Shown in pieces: positions 30,365 through 38,977 of a DNA stretch of 64,000 nt. The stretch spans positions 62,001-126,000 of the forward strand of contig NZ_VUNL01000006.1 of assembly GCF_009697385.1 (NCBI RefSeq), given 5' to 3'. Position 1 is the first letter of the stretch; every line of letters starts with the position of its first letter. Both the position numbers and the translations under genes were made by a program. This DNA is from Wylensekiella montiformis (GTDB lineage: Bacteria; Bacillota; Negativicutes; Selenomonadales; Selenomonadaceae). The notes below the pieces were generated by a model. That model was given only the letters and a program-made list of their open reading frames with translations. It was not told where the DNA came from and made no database searches.

Positions 30365-33300
30365 TCATTTTTCTTCATCTAATCGGACGGAAAGGATCCG
30401 CGATACGCCGGCATCCTCAATCGTAACACCGTACATGGTATCCACTGCTTCCATCGTCCCCTTACGATGTGTAACTACAATAAACTGCGTACTCGCCGCA
30501 AATTCCCGCAGAAAATGCCCAAAACGCACAACATTCGCCTCATCCAGCGGCGCATCGATCTCATCCAAAACGGAAAAAGGAGACGGACGGTACTTCAAAA
30601 AGGCAAAGAGCAGCGCAATGACCGTCAAAGCCCGTTCCCCACCAGACAGTGCAGACAGATTCTGCCTCTTTTTCTGCGGTAAGGTTACCAGAATATCTAT
30701 GCCGGTATTCAGCACATCATCTTCATCCAACAGTTTCAATTCTGCCTTTCCGCCGCCGAACAGGCGGACGAAAATATCCTTAAAATAGATCTGTATTTCA
30801 TGAAATGCCTCCCGGAACTGCCTGGTCATAGCTTCGTCCATATCCGCTATGATATGCTCTAGATTTTCCTTGGCGTCCATGAGATCTTTGGCCTGTTCCG
30901 CCATAAAATCATGACGTTTTTTCTGTTCTTCGTATTCTTCCGGTGCATTCGGATTAACGGGGCCCAGGTCTTTCATCTGCTTTTCCAGTTCTTTCATCCG
31001 ATCGCGAAGCTCTGTCGGATCCATATCCGGCGCTTCTTCCATCGCACGCTCTGGTGTCAGACCATATTCGGATAAAATGGCTTCCTGCTGCTCATCCAGA
31101 GCCATTTGAATCTTCGCTGCGATAAGCTCCAGCTGGTGAACCTTGGCCTGCGCCTGATTCCGGGCATGTGCAGCCTCGTGCGCGTCCTGATCTGTCTGCC
31201 GATTTTCCGCCAGACGGTCCATACGCTGCGCATAGAGATGATCCTGCTCATTCTTTCCCTTGGTATAAGCCTGCCGCCAATCGTCATGACAGGCCTGCAA
31301 TTCATTCAAACGGATGCTGCTTTCGGCCAGCCCCTCCAGCAGGGATTTCTCCTCTTTTTCATTCTCCCGCAGCGCCTGCTCACTGCGTTCCTTATCCCGG
31401 GACCGCAGCAGCAGATGCTCCCGGCTGCGCAAAGCTTCCTGTTCCAAAACAGCCCGGCTGACTTCCTGCTTCTGAATATATGCGGACAGATCTTCTGCGT
31501 CCTGTTCCAGATCCTCCAGTTCCTCCGCCGCTTCGTCGGCTTTTCTCACCGCATCATCAAAGTCCCGCTGCGCTTCCGCCACTGTTCTGGCAATCCGGTT
31601 ATGCTTTTTCTGAATGCGGGCAAAGGACTCTTTCCGGGCAGCGTCTTCCCGAATCAGTTCTTCCCGTACGCGAACTTGTCCGTCATAGGCTTCGTTCAGC
31701 CGCTCCAGATTGACGCGAAGTTCTGCCCGCCGGACATTTTCCTGATGCAGCTCCTCCGTTGCCGCCTGCTGTCTCTGTTCCGCCCGGTCCAGTCCTTCAC
31801 GGGCAGCAGTGCAGTCTGCAGTCAGACGAGAGTGCGTTTCGCGTTCCTGACGCAGGGTATCCCGAATCTGCTCGATTTCGTCATTCCGGTGAATAAAGCT
31901 GGTCTCTTTCTGCCGGCTGCTTCCGCCCGACAAAGCTCCGCCCGGATTCAGTAATTCGCCGCCCAGCGTGACGATGCGCAGGCGATAAGCATGTCGTTTT
32001 GCCAGCGCCAGTGCATGATCCAGGGTATCCACCACCAGCGTCCGTGACAACAAATATTCTGCAATTTTCCGGTATTTCTCCTGTATTTTAACCAGATCGC
32101 TTCCCCAGCCAATCACACCATCCTGACGATTCAGCGCCAGATCCGGCGCCTTGCGGGCAGTAATGGTGGACAGCGGCAGAAAGGTGACGCGTCCCTGATG
32201 CTCCCGCTTCAAAAAAGCAATCGCCGCCTTTGCAGTATCCGTATCGTCCGTAACAATATGCTGAAGGCTGCTGCCCAAAGCCGTTTCCACGGCCGTGATA
32301 TAGTCTCTGGGCACCTCAATCAACTCCGCCACAGCACCGGCGACTCCCGCACGCCACGGAGCCTGACTCCGCAGCACGGCGCGCGGCGCCCTGCCGAACC
32401 CTTCGTAAGCCTGCTGCATCCTGCGAAGAAACTGTTCCTTACTCTGCATCGACTGGATCTTCTGTTCGGATTCATCACAACGATGACGCAGTCCCGCCAA
32501 TTTTTTGGACGCCTGATCGGCGACAAGACTTGCCTGATGCAGTTCGTCAGAACAGCAGGCAAGCCGATTCTGCTGCTCCTGTGCCGCCTGCCGCATCTCC
32601 TGCCGCTGGGCTTCCAGTTTGGAAAGCCTTGCTCCGGCTTCATCCAGCATCGCACGGCGACTGTCCTGATCATCGCTGCTGTTTTCAATATCACGATCGA
32701 TAACAGCCAGCTCCTGCTTTTTCTGCGCCAGAGCCTGCTGTTTCTCTTCGCGTCCCGTCTGTGCGTCCTGCTCCGCTCTTTTCTGAAGGCGGATCCGCTG
32801 TGCCAGCTGACGTGCTTTTTCCCGTTCCCCTGCCAGCAAAGCTTCGGCTTGCGTCAAATCGTCCTTCTGCTGATTTTCCTGCTCAGACAGCTTTAACATG
32901 TCCGCCTCTGCAGCAGCTATTTCCTGACGAAACGCTTCCCGCTGTTTTCGAATGCGTTCCTTCGCCGCGTCACTCTGATCTCGCCGTTCTTGTAAGGCAG
33001 CCATCTCCGTGGATGCAGCTTCCATCTGCTGGCGAAGCCCTTCATTCTTTTCCGCCAGACCTCGAAGCGCCTGCTCCAGATCAATAATTTCCTTATCCAG
33101 CTGCGCCTTGCGGGATACCATGGATTTTTCCTGCGTCTCAGCTTTCGTAACCGCGTCCCGAGCTTGCCGGAGCTCTTTCTCGGTCTCCTGACTGCGCCCG
33201 CTCTCCTGCACATAGTCCCGCACCAGTCCGGCCAGCCGATACTGCCGATATTCCTGCTGCCGTTCATTGTAGATTCGCGTCTTTTCCGCATGACGCGCCA

Positions 33301-33910
33301 ATGGCTCCAGCTGGCTTTCGATTTCATGGATAATATCCTGCACCCGGACAAGATTGGCTTCTGTCTCTGACAATTTGCGAACGGATTCACGCTTACGGTT
33401 GCGATATTTGGTAATGCCGGCTGTTTCCTCGAAAAAGGCTCTGCGTTCCTCCGGTTTGCTGTTGAGAATATCATCGATTCGATTCTGACCGATGATGCTC
33501 ATACCGTCATGACCAATCCCCGTATCCGCAAAAAGGTTATAGATATCCTTTAGACGGCAGCGCGACCGATTGATATAAAACTCGCTCTCGCCGCTGCGGT
33601 AAAGGCGCCGGGTCACGGCCACTTCACGAAAATCAACCGGCAATGTCCCATCGTTATCAAAAAAAAGAGAAACCTCCGCAACCCCCAGCGCTTTGCGGGA
33701 CGCAGAGCCGGTAAAAATAATATCTTCTGCCTTCGTACCGCGCAGGTTGCGCACATTCTGTTCCCCCAGCACCCAGCGAATGGCGTCGGTAATATTGCTT
33801 TTTCCGCTCCCATTCGGACCGACAATCGCCGTAATGCCCTGATCAAAATCTATGGCAATCTTATCCGCAAAGGACTTGAACCCATACGCTTCCAATTTTT
33901 TTAACTGCAC
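30365..33910 (-). CDS. smc: Chromosome segregation ATPase SMC
   Basis: The condensin core that organises the chromosome. The 1181 residues are the usual SMC length. Walker A is GPNGSGKSN near residue 32. Two long coiled coils rich in Glu, Gln, Arg and Ala flank a hinge (about 510-640, with GVAGAVAELIEVP and GSSLQHIV). The C-terminal head shows the signature LSGGERALT near 1085 and Walker B VLDEIDAPLD near 1113. It starts 16 bp after a LysR gene and is followed by ftsY. The usual partner upstream in Firmicutes is rnc, which is not here. Confidence 0.97.
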   Translation of the reverse strand: MQLKKLEAYGFKSFADKIAIDFDQGITAIVGPNGSGKSNITDAIRWVLGEQNVRNLRGTKAEDIIFTGSASRKALGVAEVSLFFDNDGTLPVDFREVAVTRRLYRSGESEFYINRSRCRLKDIYNLFADTGIGHDGMSIIGQNRIDDILNSKPEERRAFFEETAGITKYRNRKRESVRKLSETEANLVRVQDIIHEIESQLEPLARHAEKTRIYNERQQEYRQYRLAGLVRDYVQESGRSQETEKELRQARDAVTKAETQEKSMVSRKAQLDKEIIDLEQALRGLAEKNEGLRQQMEAASTEMAALQERRDQSDAAKERIRKQREAFRQEIAAAEADMLKLSEQENQQKDDLTQAEALLAGEREKARQLAQRIRLQKRAEQDAQTGREEKQQALAQKKQELAVIDRDIENSSDDQDSRRAMLDEAGARLSKLEAQRQEMRQAAQEQQNRLACCSDELHQASLVADQASKKLAGLRHRCDESEQKIQSMQSKEQFLRRMQQAYEGFGRAPRAVLRSQAPWRAGVAGAVAELIEVPRDYITAVETALGSSLQHIVTDDTDTAKAAIAFLKREHQGRVTFLPLSTITARKAPDLALNRQDGVIGWGSDLVKIQEKYRKIAEYLLSRTLVVDTLDHALALAKRHAYRLRIVTLGGELLNPGGALSGGSSRQKETSFIHRNDEIEQIRDTLRQERETHSRLTADCTAAREGLDRAEQRQQAATEELHQENVRRAELRVNLERLNEAYDGQVRVREELIREDAARKESFARIQKKHNRIARTVAEAQRDFDDAVRKADEAAEELEDLEQDAEDLSAYIQKQEVSRAVLEQEALRSREHLLLRSRDKERSEQALRENEKEEKSLLEGLAESSIRLNELQACHDDWRQAYTKGKNEQDHLYAQRMDRLAENRQTDQDAHEAAHARNQAQAKVHQLELIAAKIQMALDEQQEAILSEYGLTPERAMEEAPDMDPTELRDRMKELEKQMKDLGPVNPNAPEEYEEQKKRHDFMAEQAKDLMDAKENLEHIIADMDEAMTRQFREAFHEIQIYFKDIFVRLFGGGKAELKLLDEDDVLNTGIDILVTLPQKKRQNLSALSGGERALTVIALLFAFLKYRPSPFSVLDEIDAPLDEANVVRFGHFLREFAASTQFIVVTHRKGTMEAVDTMYGVTIEDAGVSRILSVRLDEEK

Positions 33911-33926
33911 GATTTCACCTGCCTGT

Positions 33927-34835
33927 TCAATGCTGACGGAAAGACTGCTTAAATTCCGGCGTCTCCGCGTAATTCCGAATAAAATCCATAAACCGCGTAT
34001 CCGTGTGAGAAAGCGCCTTGCCGCCGCCCCAGAAAAGCGAAATTCGCAGCTCCATAGGTGGGTTCAATGGTCTGCGCACAAAGATCTGCTCCATCCGCGT
34101 AACAAAATCCGGCAGAACAGAAAGGCCCACACCGTTAGCCACAAGCTGCTTGATCGTCTTAAGCTGGGACGTACACAGCACAATATCCGGAACAAATCCA
34201 TACTGTCCGCAGCGGCTCATGATCTGCTGATATTGGTAGGTGTTCGGCTGCTGCATGATGAATTTTTCATGCTGAAGATCATGAAAGGAAACCTCTTCTT
34301 TCGCCGCCAGAGGATGGTCGGGCGGCAGACAGAGAATCATCCGATCCCGCATAATCATCATTTCATGTTCCGGCTGCTCATCCGCTTCGCCAAGTACAAT
34401 GCCGAAGTCAAGATCGCCTTTTTCTGCGCGGAGACGTACCTCATCCGAATCGCTGAACTCCTGCACATCCAGCGTAATTTCCGGGAAATGCTCTTGAAAC
34501 TTCGTAAAAAGCTCCGGAAACAAATACCCCTCAATCATCGGCGGCATCCCAAAATGAATCATCCCCTGCATATCTGCACGATACCGCATCATATCCTTTC
34601 GCGCAAAAGCCGCATCCTGCATAATCCGCTGCGCATGCATCAGAAAAACCTTTCCCTGCTCCGTCAGGCATACGTGCTTCTGCCGACGATCAATCAGCGT
34701 AACACCGAGCTCCGATTCCAAAGATTTGATTGCCTTTGTCACTGACGGCTGTGAAACATGCAGCACTTCCGCCGTACGCGTAAAGTTCTCCAACTCACTA
34801 ATGGTACAGAAATATTCCAGCTGCCGAAATTCCAT
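33927..34835 (-). CDS. LysR-family transcriptional regulator
   Basis: A DNA-binding regulator of 302 residues from ATG 34835 (MEFRQLEYFCTIS), which follows GGGGGA; an earlier in-frame ATG at 34853 is less favoured. The helix-turn-helix spans about 1-60 (TRTAEVLHVSQPSVTKAIKSLE). A type-2 periplasmic-binding effector domain follows. It is only 16 bp ahead of smc on the same strand, so it may be co-transcribed with smc-ftsY. Its target and effector are unknown. The aminotransferase upstream is a possible target but lies on the same strand with a terminator between. Confidence 0.9.
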   Translation of the reverse strand: MEFRQLEYFCTISELENFTRTAEVLHVSQPSVTKAIKSLESELGVTLIDRRQKHVCLTEQGKVFLMHAQRIMQDAAFARKDMMRYRADMQGMIHFGMPPMIEGYLFPELFTKFQEHFPEITLDVQEFSDSDEVRLRAEKGDLDFGIVLGEADEQPEHEMMIMRDRMILCLPPDHPLAAKEEVSFHDLQHEKFIMQQPNTYQYQQIMSRCGQYGFVPDIVLCTSQLKTIKQLVANGVGLSVLPDFVTRMEQIFVRRPLNPPMELRISLFWGGGKALSHTDTRFMDFIRNYAETPEFKQSFRQH

Positions 34836-34967
34836 CCATAATCCCCCATACATTAAGCTTCCCGATGATGCAACACACCGTTCGCCGATTTCACTCAGAT
34901 CGTGCCCTGCCGAATCGTTTTATCTGTCTATCGATTTCTCATTTGCAGTGCAATATAACACATTTCC

Positions 34968-34996
34968 ATTATACAATGCCTTTTAGTTATTATCCA
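34968..34996 (-). promoter_or_regulatory. Putative promoter of lysR-smc-ftsY
   Basis: Perfect -10 TATAAT (34968-34973), 17 bp spacer and weak -35 TGGATA (34991-34996), which abuts the terminator of the aminotransferase gene. Confidence 0.4.
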
Positions 34997-34997
34997 G

Positions 34998-35031
34998 CAA
35001 AAAAGAGCCTTTCGCAGGAAAAGCTCTTTAC
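34998..35031 (-). terminator. Terminator of the aminotransferase gene
   Basis: On the minus strand AAAGAGC and GCTCTTT pair around TTTTCCTGCGAAAG, followed by TTTTTTG, about 15 bp after the stop. Confidence 0.75.
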
Positions 35032-35045
35032 CGATGAACATGATG

Positions 35046-36230
35046 TCATTGATATTCTGCCGCCAATTTACGGAACAGCGGAAGCGAACGCTCAATCGTT
35101 TCCGTACGGATGCAATACGCCGCGCGGAAATATCCCGGACAGCCGAAATCCGTCCCCGGAACCAACAGCAGATCATATTGTTTAGCCCGTTCACAGAAAG
35201 CATAATCGTCTTCTTCCAGACATTTGGGAAAGAGGTAAAACGCCCCCTGCGGCTTGACGCACTCAAAGCCCGCATCAGTCAGCCCCTGATAGAGCAACCG
35301 GCCATTTTTTACATAGGTGCGGATGTCCGAAGGTCTGTCCGCACAGCGCCCGATCACCAGCTGCCACAGCGACGGCGCATTGACATGCGTCAGCACACGG
35401 CCAGCGCCAGCAATGGAGCCATATACCTTGCCAAAATCCGCCACCTCATTCGGAACAACAATATAGCCGATACGCTCTCCCGGCAAAGAAAACGATTTGC
35501 TGTAAGAATAACAGACCAATGTATTATCATAATAATTGGGGATATAGGGAACCGTATACCCATCAAATGCGATTTCACGATACGGCTCATCTGAAATAAG
35601 GAAAATCGGATGATGGTATTCCGCCTCCTTCGCCTTCAGAATCTCGGCCAGACGGCGGATCGTCGCCTCAGAATAAACCGCACCACTCGGATTATTCGGT
35701 GAATTCACGATCACCGCTTTCGTATGATTCGTAATCCGTTGCTCAAATGACGAAAAATCAATCTGCCAGTCTTCTGGCTGGGGCGGAACGACGACCAGAC
35801 GGCCGCCGACAGACTCGACAAAAGCCCGGTACTCCGGGAAAAACGGAGCAAAGGCAATAAACTCATCCTCCGGCTGGGCCAGCGCCTTAAAGCAAATCGT
35901 AATCGCTGCCGCCGCACCGGAGGTCAGAAAGAAATTCCCCGCCGAAAAGTTCGTGCCAAAACGACGATTCACACTGGCCGCCAACGCCTCCCGAACCTGA
36001 GGATTTCCCGGCGCAATCGTATAGCCGTGAACCGCTGCGGGCTCCATCGATGTCAGTATATCTACGGCCGCTTCCTTAATAAATTCCGGCGTAGGCACAT
36101 TGGGATTTCCCAGACTGAAATCAAAGACATTTTCCTCTCCGACCTCCGCAGCGCGTCTGCGGCCGAACTCAAAAATCGTACGAATCGTTGATTTTTTTGT
36201 TCCTAACTCATACATTTTCTGATTAACCAT
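35046..36230 (-). CDS. PLP-dependent aminotransferase, class I/II fold type I
   Basis: A cytoplasmic amino-transfer enzyme of the aspartate aminotransferase superfamily. The ATG at 36230 follows GAGGAGC and gives 394 residues. The substrate region FDFSLGNPNVPTPEF, the glycine-rich NSPNNPSG, the PLP-linked Lys in CYSYSKSFSLPGERIGY (near residue 241), and the Arg in FRAAYCIRTE are all present. The exact donor and acceptor cannot be assigned from sequence; aspartate, aromatic or branched-chain keto acids are possible. It stands between an Rrf2 gene (112 bp upstream) and a terminator, and may share the Rrf2 transcript. Confidence 0.88.
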   Translation of the reverse strand: MVNQKMYELGTKKSTIRTIFEFGRRRAAEVGEENVFDFSLGNPNVPTPEFIKEAAVDILTSMEPAAVHGYTIAPGNPQVREALAASVNRRFGTNFSAGNFFLTSGAAAAITICFKALAQPEDEFIAFAPFFPEYRAFVESVGGRLVVVPPQPEDWQIDFSSFEQRITNHTKAVIVNSPNNPSGAVYSEATIRRLAEILKAKEAEYHHPIFLISDEPYREIAFDGYTVPYIPNYYDNTLVCYSYSKSFSLPGERIGYIVVPNEVADFGKVYGSIAGAGRVLTHVNAPSLWQLVIGRCADRPSDIRTYVKNGRLLYQGLTDAGFECVKPQGAFYLFPKCLEEDDYAFCERAKQYDLLLVPGTDFGCPGYFRAAYCIRTETIERSLPLFRKLAAEYQ

Positions 36231-36342
36231 AGCCAGCTCCTCATCTGCAAACAACATCATCTATTTCGTTGATACGGTTTACATGGTACACATAACAGAA
36301 ACAGGCGCCAGCAGGAATCATCCCGCTGGCAAAAATCCATCC

Positions 36343-36798
36343 TCACCGTATCTTATCCGCCTTTTCCTCCTCAATCCGCTTCTCCGTCCGGTCATACACC
36401 TCCGCCAGATTATGACGGCTCAGTTCGTTTTCAAACTGCTGCTGGATATGCCGGAGTGCCGCATTCATGGCTTGATGAATATTTCGCCCGACCGGGCAGG
36501 CAGGATTGGGATTTTCATGGAAGCGGAACAATTCATCGCCGCTGTTCGTTTCCACTGCTTTATAGATATCCAGAAACGTGATCTGTTGCGGCGGCCGTTC
36601 GAGCGTAATCCCTCCCGGCCCGCGGCGAATATGAATGATGCCCGCCTCCCGGAGCTGCGACATGATATTGCGAATAATAACCGGATTGGAGCCAATACTC
36701 CCCGCCAAAAAATCACTGGTCACCTTATAGCTGCCCGAAAAATACTCAACAGCGGTCAGGATATGCACAGCAATCGTAAACTTCGTTGAAATCTGCAT
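36343..36798 (-). CDS. Rrf2-family transcriptional regulator
   Basis: A winged-helix repressor of 151 residues. The pattern MQISTKFTIAVHILTAVEYF, the helix-turn-helix NPVIIRNIMSQLREAGII, and the wing RRGPGGITLERPP are typical. Only one cysteine is present (ACPVG), so it lacks the three Cys that hold an Fe-S cluster in IscR and NsrR; it resembles the cluster-free YwnA/CymR side of the family. It may autoregulate through its own promoter. The target genes are unknown; the adjacent aminotransferase is a candidate. Confidence 0.9.
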   Translation of the reverse strand: MQISTKFTIAVHILTAVEYFSGSYKVTSDFLAGSIGSNPVIIRNIMSQLREAGIIHIRRGPGGITLERPPQQITFLDIYKAVETNSGDELFRFHENPNPACPVGRNIHQAMNAALRHIQQQFENELSRHNLAEVYDRTEKRIEEEKADKIR

Positions 36799-36827
36799 GA
36801 TGTCACCTCATTCATTTCATTAGTGTC

Positions 36828-36856
36828 ATGATACAAGATTTTTATAGTCTGCGCAA
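36828..36856 (-). promoter_or_regulatory. Putative promoter of the Rrf2 gene
   Basis: -35 TTGCGC (36851-36856), 17 bp spacer and -10 TATCAT (36828-36833) on the minus strand. Confidence 0.4.
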
Positions 36857-36869
36857 TCTTCCTTCACAC

Positions 36870-37094
36870 TCAGCAGGAAGACCACCCCAGCAAGGGATGA
36901 CAAGACGGGCGAAGGCTCAGGACTCGTATCAGACGCAACGCTTCCTGCAGATCTACATCATCACGCCCATGGCTTGATTCGAACACGCAGAGAGGCTGGA
37001 CTGCGCCGATCTCACTGCCTGGCATATAAACATATTCCCCATTCTCATTATCCCCGAAAATAACGCCGCTCTTCAATTTTGATTCAATGATCAT
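36870..37094 (-). CDS. Small hypothetical protein downstream of corA
   Basis: I do not recognise this 74-residue product. The ATG at 37094 follows AAAGGA by 9 bp, and it begins 18 bp past the corA stop on the same strand, which supports translation. The first 50 residues look folded (GVIFGDNENGEYVYMPG); the end has two Cys in the last 13 residues. There is no signal peptide. A role with CorA is possible but not shown. It could also be a chance frame. Confidence 0.4.
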   Translation of the reverse strand: MIIESKLKSGVIFGDNENGEYVYMPGSEIGAVQPLCVFESSHGRDDVDLQEALRLIRVLSLRPSCHPLLGWSSC

Positions 37095-37112
37095 CGGGCA
37101 TGTTCCTTTCCG

Positions 37113-38066
37113 TCAAAACATATCTTTCTTCCAGAGCGCATAAGCTCCTGATACACTGATTCCAAAGGCTATAAGCATGACATACAAAAATCCGTTATGA
37201 TTCTCCTCAAACGGTACAGGAACATTCATGCCGAAGAAACTGGATACGACCGTAGGAATAGCGATGATGATCGTCATTGCAGCCAAAAATTTCATGACCA
37301 GATTCTGGTTGTTGGCAATAATGGACGTAAACGTATCCGCCATACGGGCCAGAATCTTACTGTACATCTCCACCATTTCCCTTGCCTGCTTGTTTTCGAT
37401 GATGACATCTTCCAGCAAATCCTCGTCCTCATCATACGCTTTCAATATCGGTGTCAGCGCCTCATTGTTGCGCATGCGCAGCAATTTGTCCAGCACAGCT
37501 CCATTCGACCGGATCGCCGCATTGAAATAGGTCAGGCCTTTTTGCAGTTCCAGCAGTCGCAAAATCTCGCTGTTTTTCATATCATGACGAAGCTGATCCT
37601 CGATTTCATCCGAAAGCTTGCTGATCTGGCGCAGATACCGCAGGTAAAACGTTGAAGATTTATACAAAATCTGAAACAGAAATCTTGTTTTTTTATAGGT
37701 GCGGAACAGCTTGGCCGTCCGTTCATTGAACTCGGCCATAACCGGCGTCTCTTCCAAACAAACGGTAATAATATACTCCTCCGTAATGATAATCGCTAAC
37801 GGCAGCGCATCATAACTGTCCTGCCCGCGGCAAACAGCCACATTGGTCAAAACCATGACGGAATCGTCCTCGATATCCGTATGAGAGCGTTCTTCATCAT
37901 CCAGTGCCGATCGCAGGAAATCAGGATCTACTTCCGCCAAATTACTGACAACTTTCAGCTCATACGGAGTCGGATCCACGATATTAATCCAGGCACCTTT
38001 TTCCAATGTTTTCAGCGTAAGCTCCTGCAGCGGACCGCTCTCCAGCGATTTAAAAATCTGAAGCAC
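37113..38066 (-). CDS. corA: CorA-family divalent cation transporter
   Basis: A pentameric inner-membrane channel for Mg2+ and sometimes Co2+. A GTG at 38066 with AAAGGAG 10 bp upstream gives 317 residues starting MLQIFKSLESG, the usual CorA length; the 13 extra codons of the open frame are unlikely. A large cytoplasmic alpha/beta funnel precedes the long stalk helix, then two C-terminal helices. The selectivity motif GMN is present in SFFGMNVPVPF between them. It does not neighbour the CorC-type gene. Confidence 0.94.
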   Translation of the reverse strand: MLQIFKSLESGPLQELTLKTLEKGAWINIVDPTPYELKVVSNLAEVDPDFLRSALDDEERSHTDIEDDSVMVLTNVAVCRGQDSYDALPLAIIITEEYIITVCLEETPVMAEFNERTAKLFRTYKKTRFLFQILYKSSTFYLRYLRQISKLSDEIEDQLRHDMKNSEILRLLELQKGLTYFNAAIRSNGAVLDKLLRMRNNEALTPILKAYDEDEDLLEDVIIENKQAREMVEMYSKILARMADTFTSIIANNQNLVMKFLAAMTIIIAIPTVVSSFFGMNVPVPFEENHNGFLYVMLIAFGISVSGAYALWKKDMF

Positions 38067-38363
38067 AGGCAGATGTCTCCTTTCCACTCGAGGAAACACC
38101 ATCATTTCCCGCCAGAATCACTGCCCAAACAGCTGGCGAAAAACGGCAGTCTTTCCCCATATCTTTTTTTCCGTCGTTCATACTTTGAATTACCGGGGTG
38201 ATCGTCCATTCTCCTCACCAGCCTTTCTTTAATCCTCAACCGATTTCTCAACAGATCCTGTCTGCTGATTTCCCGCATTTCATTATATTCCCAATGTCCT
38301 CGTCTTGTCCATACACAAATCCGTAAATTATTCCTGCAGGTGACTGGAAAAACTCCCGCACGC

Positions 38364-38414
38364 TATCAATATAGACTGTCCTTGACATTCCTGCCCGGAT
38401 GGTCTATATTGATA
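38364..38414. repeat. 13 bp inverted repeat at the ssrA promoter
   Basis: TATCAATATAGAC (38364-38376) and its exact complement GTCTATATTGATA (38402-38414) flank the -35 and cover the -10, with 25 bp between. A third half-site TATCAAT is at 38434-38440. Confidence 0.75.
38382..38410 (+). promoter_or_regulatory. Promoter of ssrA
   Basis: Perfect -35 TTGACA (38382-38387), 17 bp spacer and -10 TATATT (38405-38410), about 43 bp ahead of the mature tmRNA end. Confidence 0.85.
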
Positions 38415-38459
38415 ATAGCAACATGGATATTGGTATCAATGTGCCAAAAATACCTTTGT

Positions 38460-38812
38460 GGGGATGTAATGGTCTCGACGGGGATATATGTTCCATGGAC
38501 AGCGAGCCGGGGGGTCATCAACCCGTCAGTAAGGTGAAAACTTTTATTAAATATAAAAGCTAACGAAGATTACGCTTTAGCCGCTTAAGGCTAACCCCTG
38601 TCCGTCTTTCTCCCGCGAAGATGGATAAGGGGCAAGCAGCGGGATACTTGAGGGCCGTTTCCCGTAGGCCCGACTAGGAAACCTTTTCGGGATCGGAAGG
38701 ATGTTGTTTGTTTGTGGACGGCATCATTCTAAAAGAAAAACACAAACTGCGCTCGGAGAACTCTGTGAAACAGTATTTTCGGACAGGAGTTCGATTCTCC
38801 TCATCTCCACCA
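38460..38812 (+). ncRNA. ssrA: tmRNA
   Basis: Transfer-messenger RNA that rescues stalled ribosomes. The 5' end GGGGATG pairs with CATCTCC before ACCA, forming the tRNA-like end; the T arm GAGTTCGATTCTC is present near 38795. The mRNA-like part encodes the tag ANEDYALAA followed by TAA at 38559-38588, after the usual resume position. The total is 353 nt, a one-piece tmRNA. It has its own promoter and terminator. Confidence 0.97.
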
Positions 38813-38867
38813 ATTGTCTATATCTGTCGTATCGTCCCCTGTTGGCCGATAAACCGACTTCATAAAT

Positions 38868-38913
38868 AAAACAGCACGTGTTGGATGAAGCTCACTCCAA
38901 CACGTGCTGTTTT
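38868..38913. terminator. Bidirectional terminator between ssrA and addA
   Basis: The 18 bp stem AAAACAGCACGTGTTGGA and its complement have a short loop and T runs on both strands, between convergent genes. Confidence 0.85.
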
Positions 38914-38977
38914 GGTTTCCAGATCGTTTCGCCGCTTCGGTATTCACCGAATCAAACGCCTTATGCTTTCGCCTTGT

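Larger units (their letters stand above)
38067..38459. other. Intergenic region corA / ssrA
   Basis: This 393 bp divergent gap has no convincing gene. It contains the ssrA promoter (38382-38410) and a set of TATCAAT half-sites around it, including the 13 bp inverted repeat described separately. No clear corA promoter was seen. Confidence 0.6.

Noticed and set aside
36283-36342. Inverted repeat GCCAGC/GCTGGC after the Rrf2 gene
   Set aside because: It lacks a T run in the minus direction, so I did not call a terminator.
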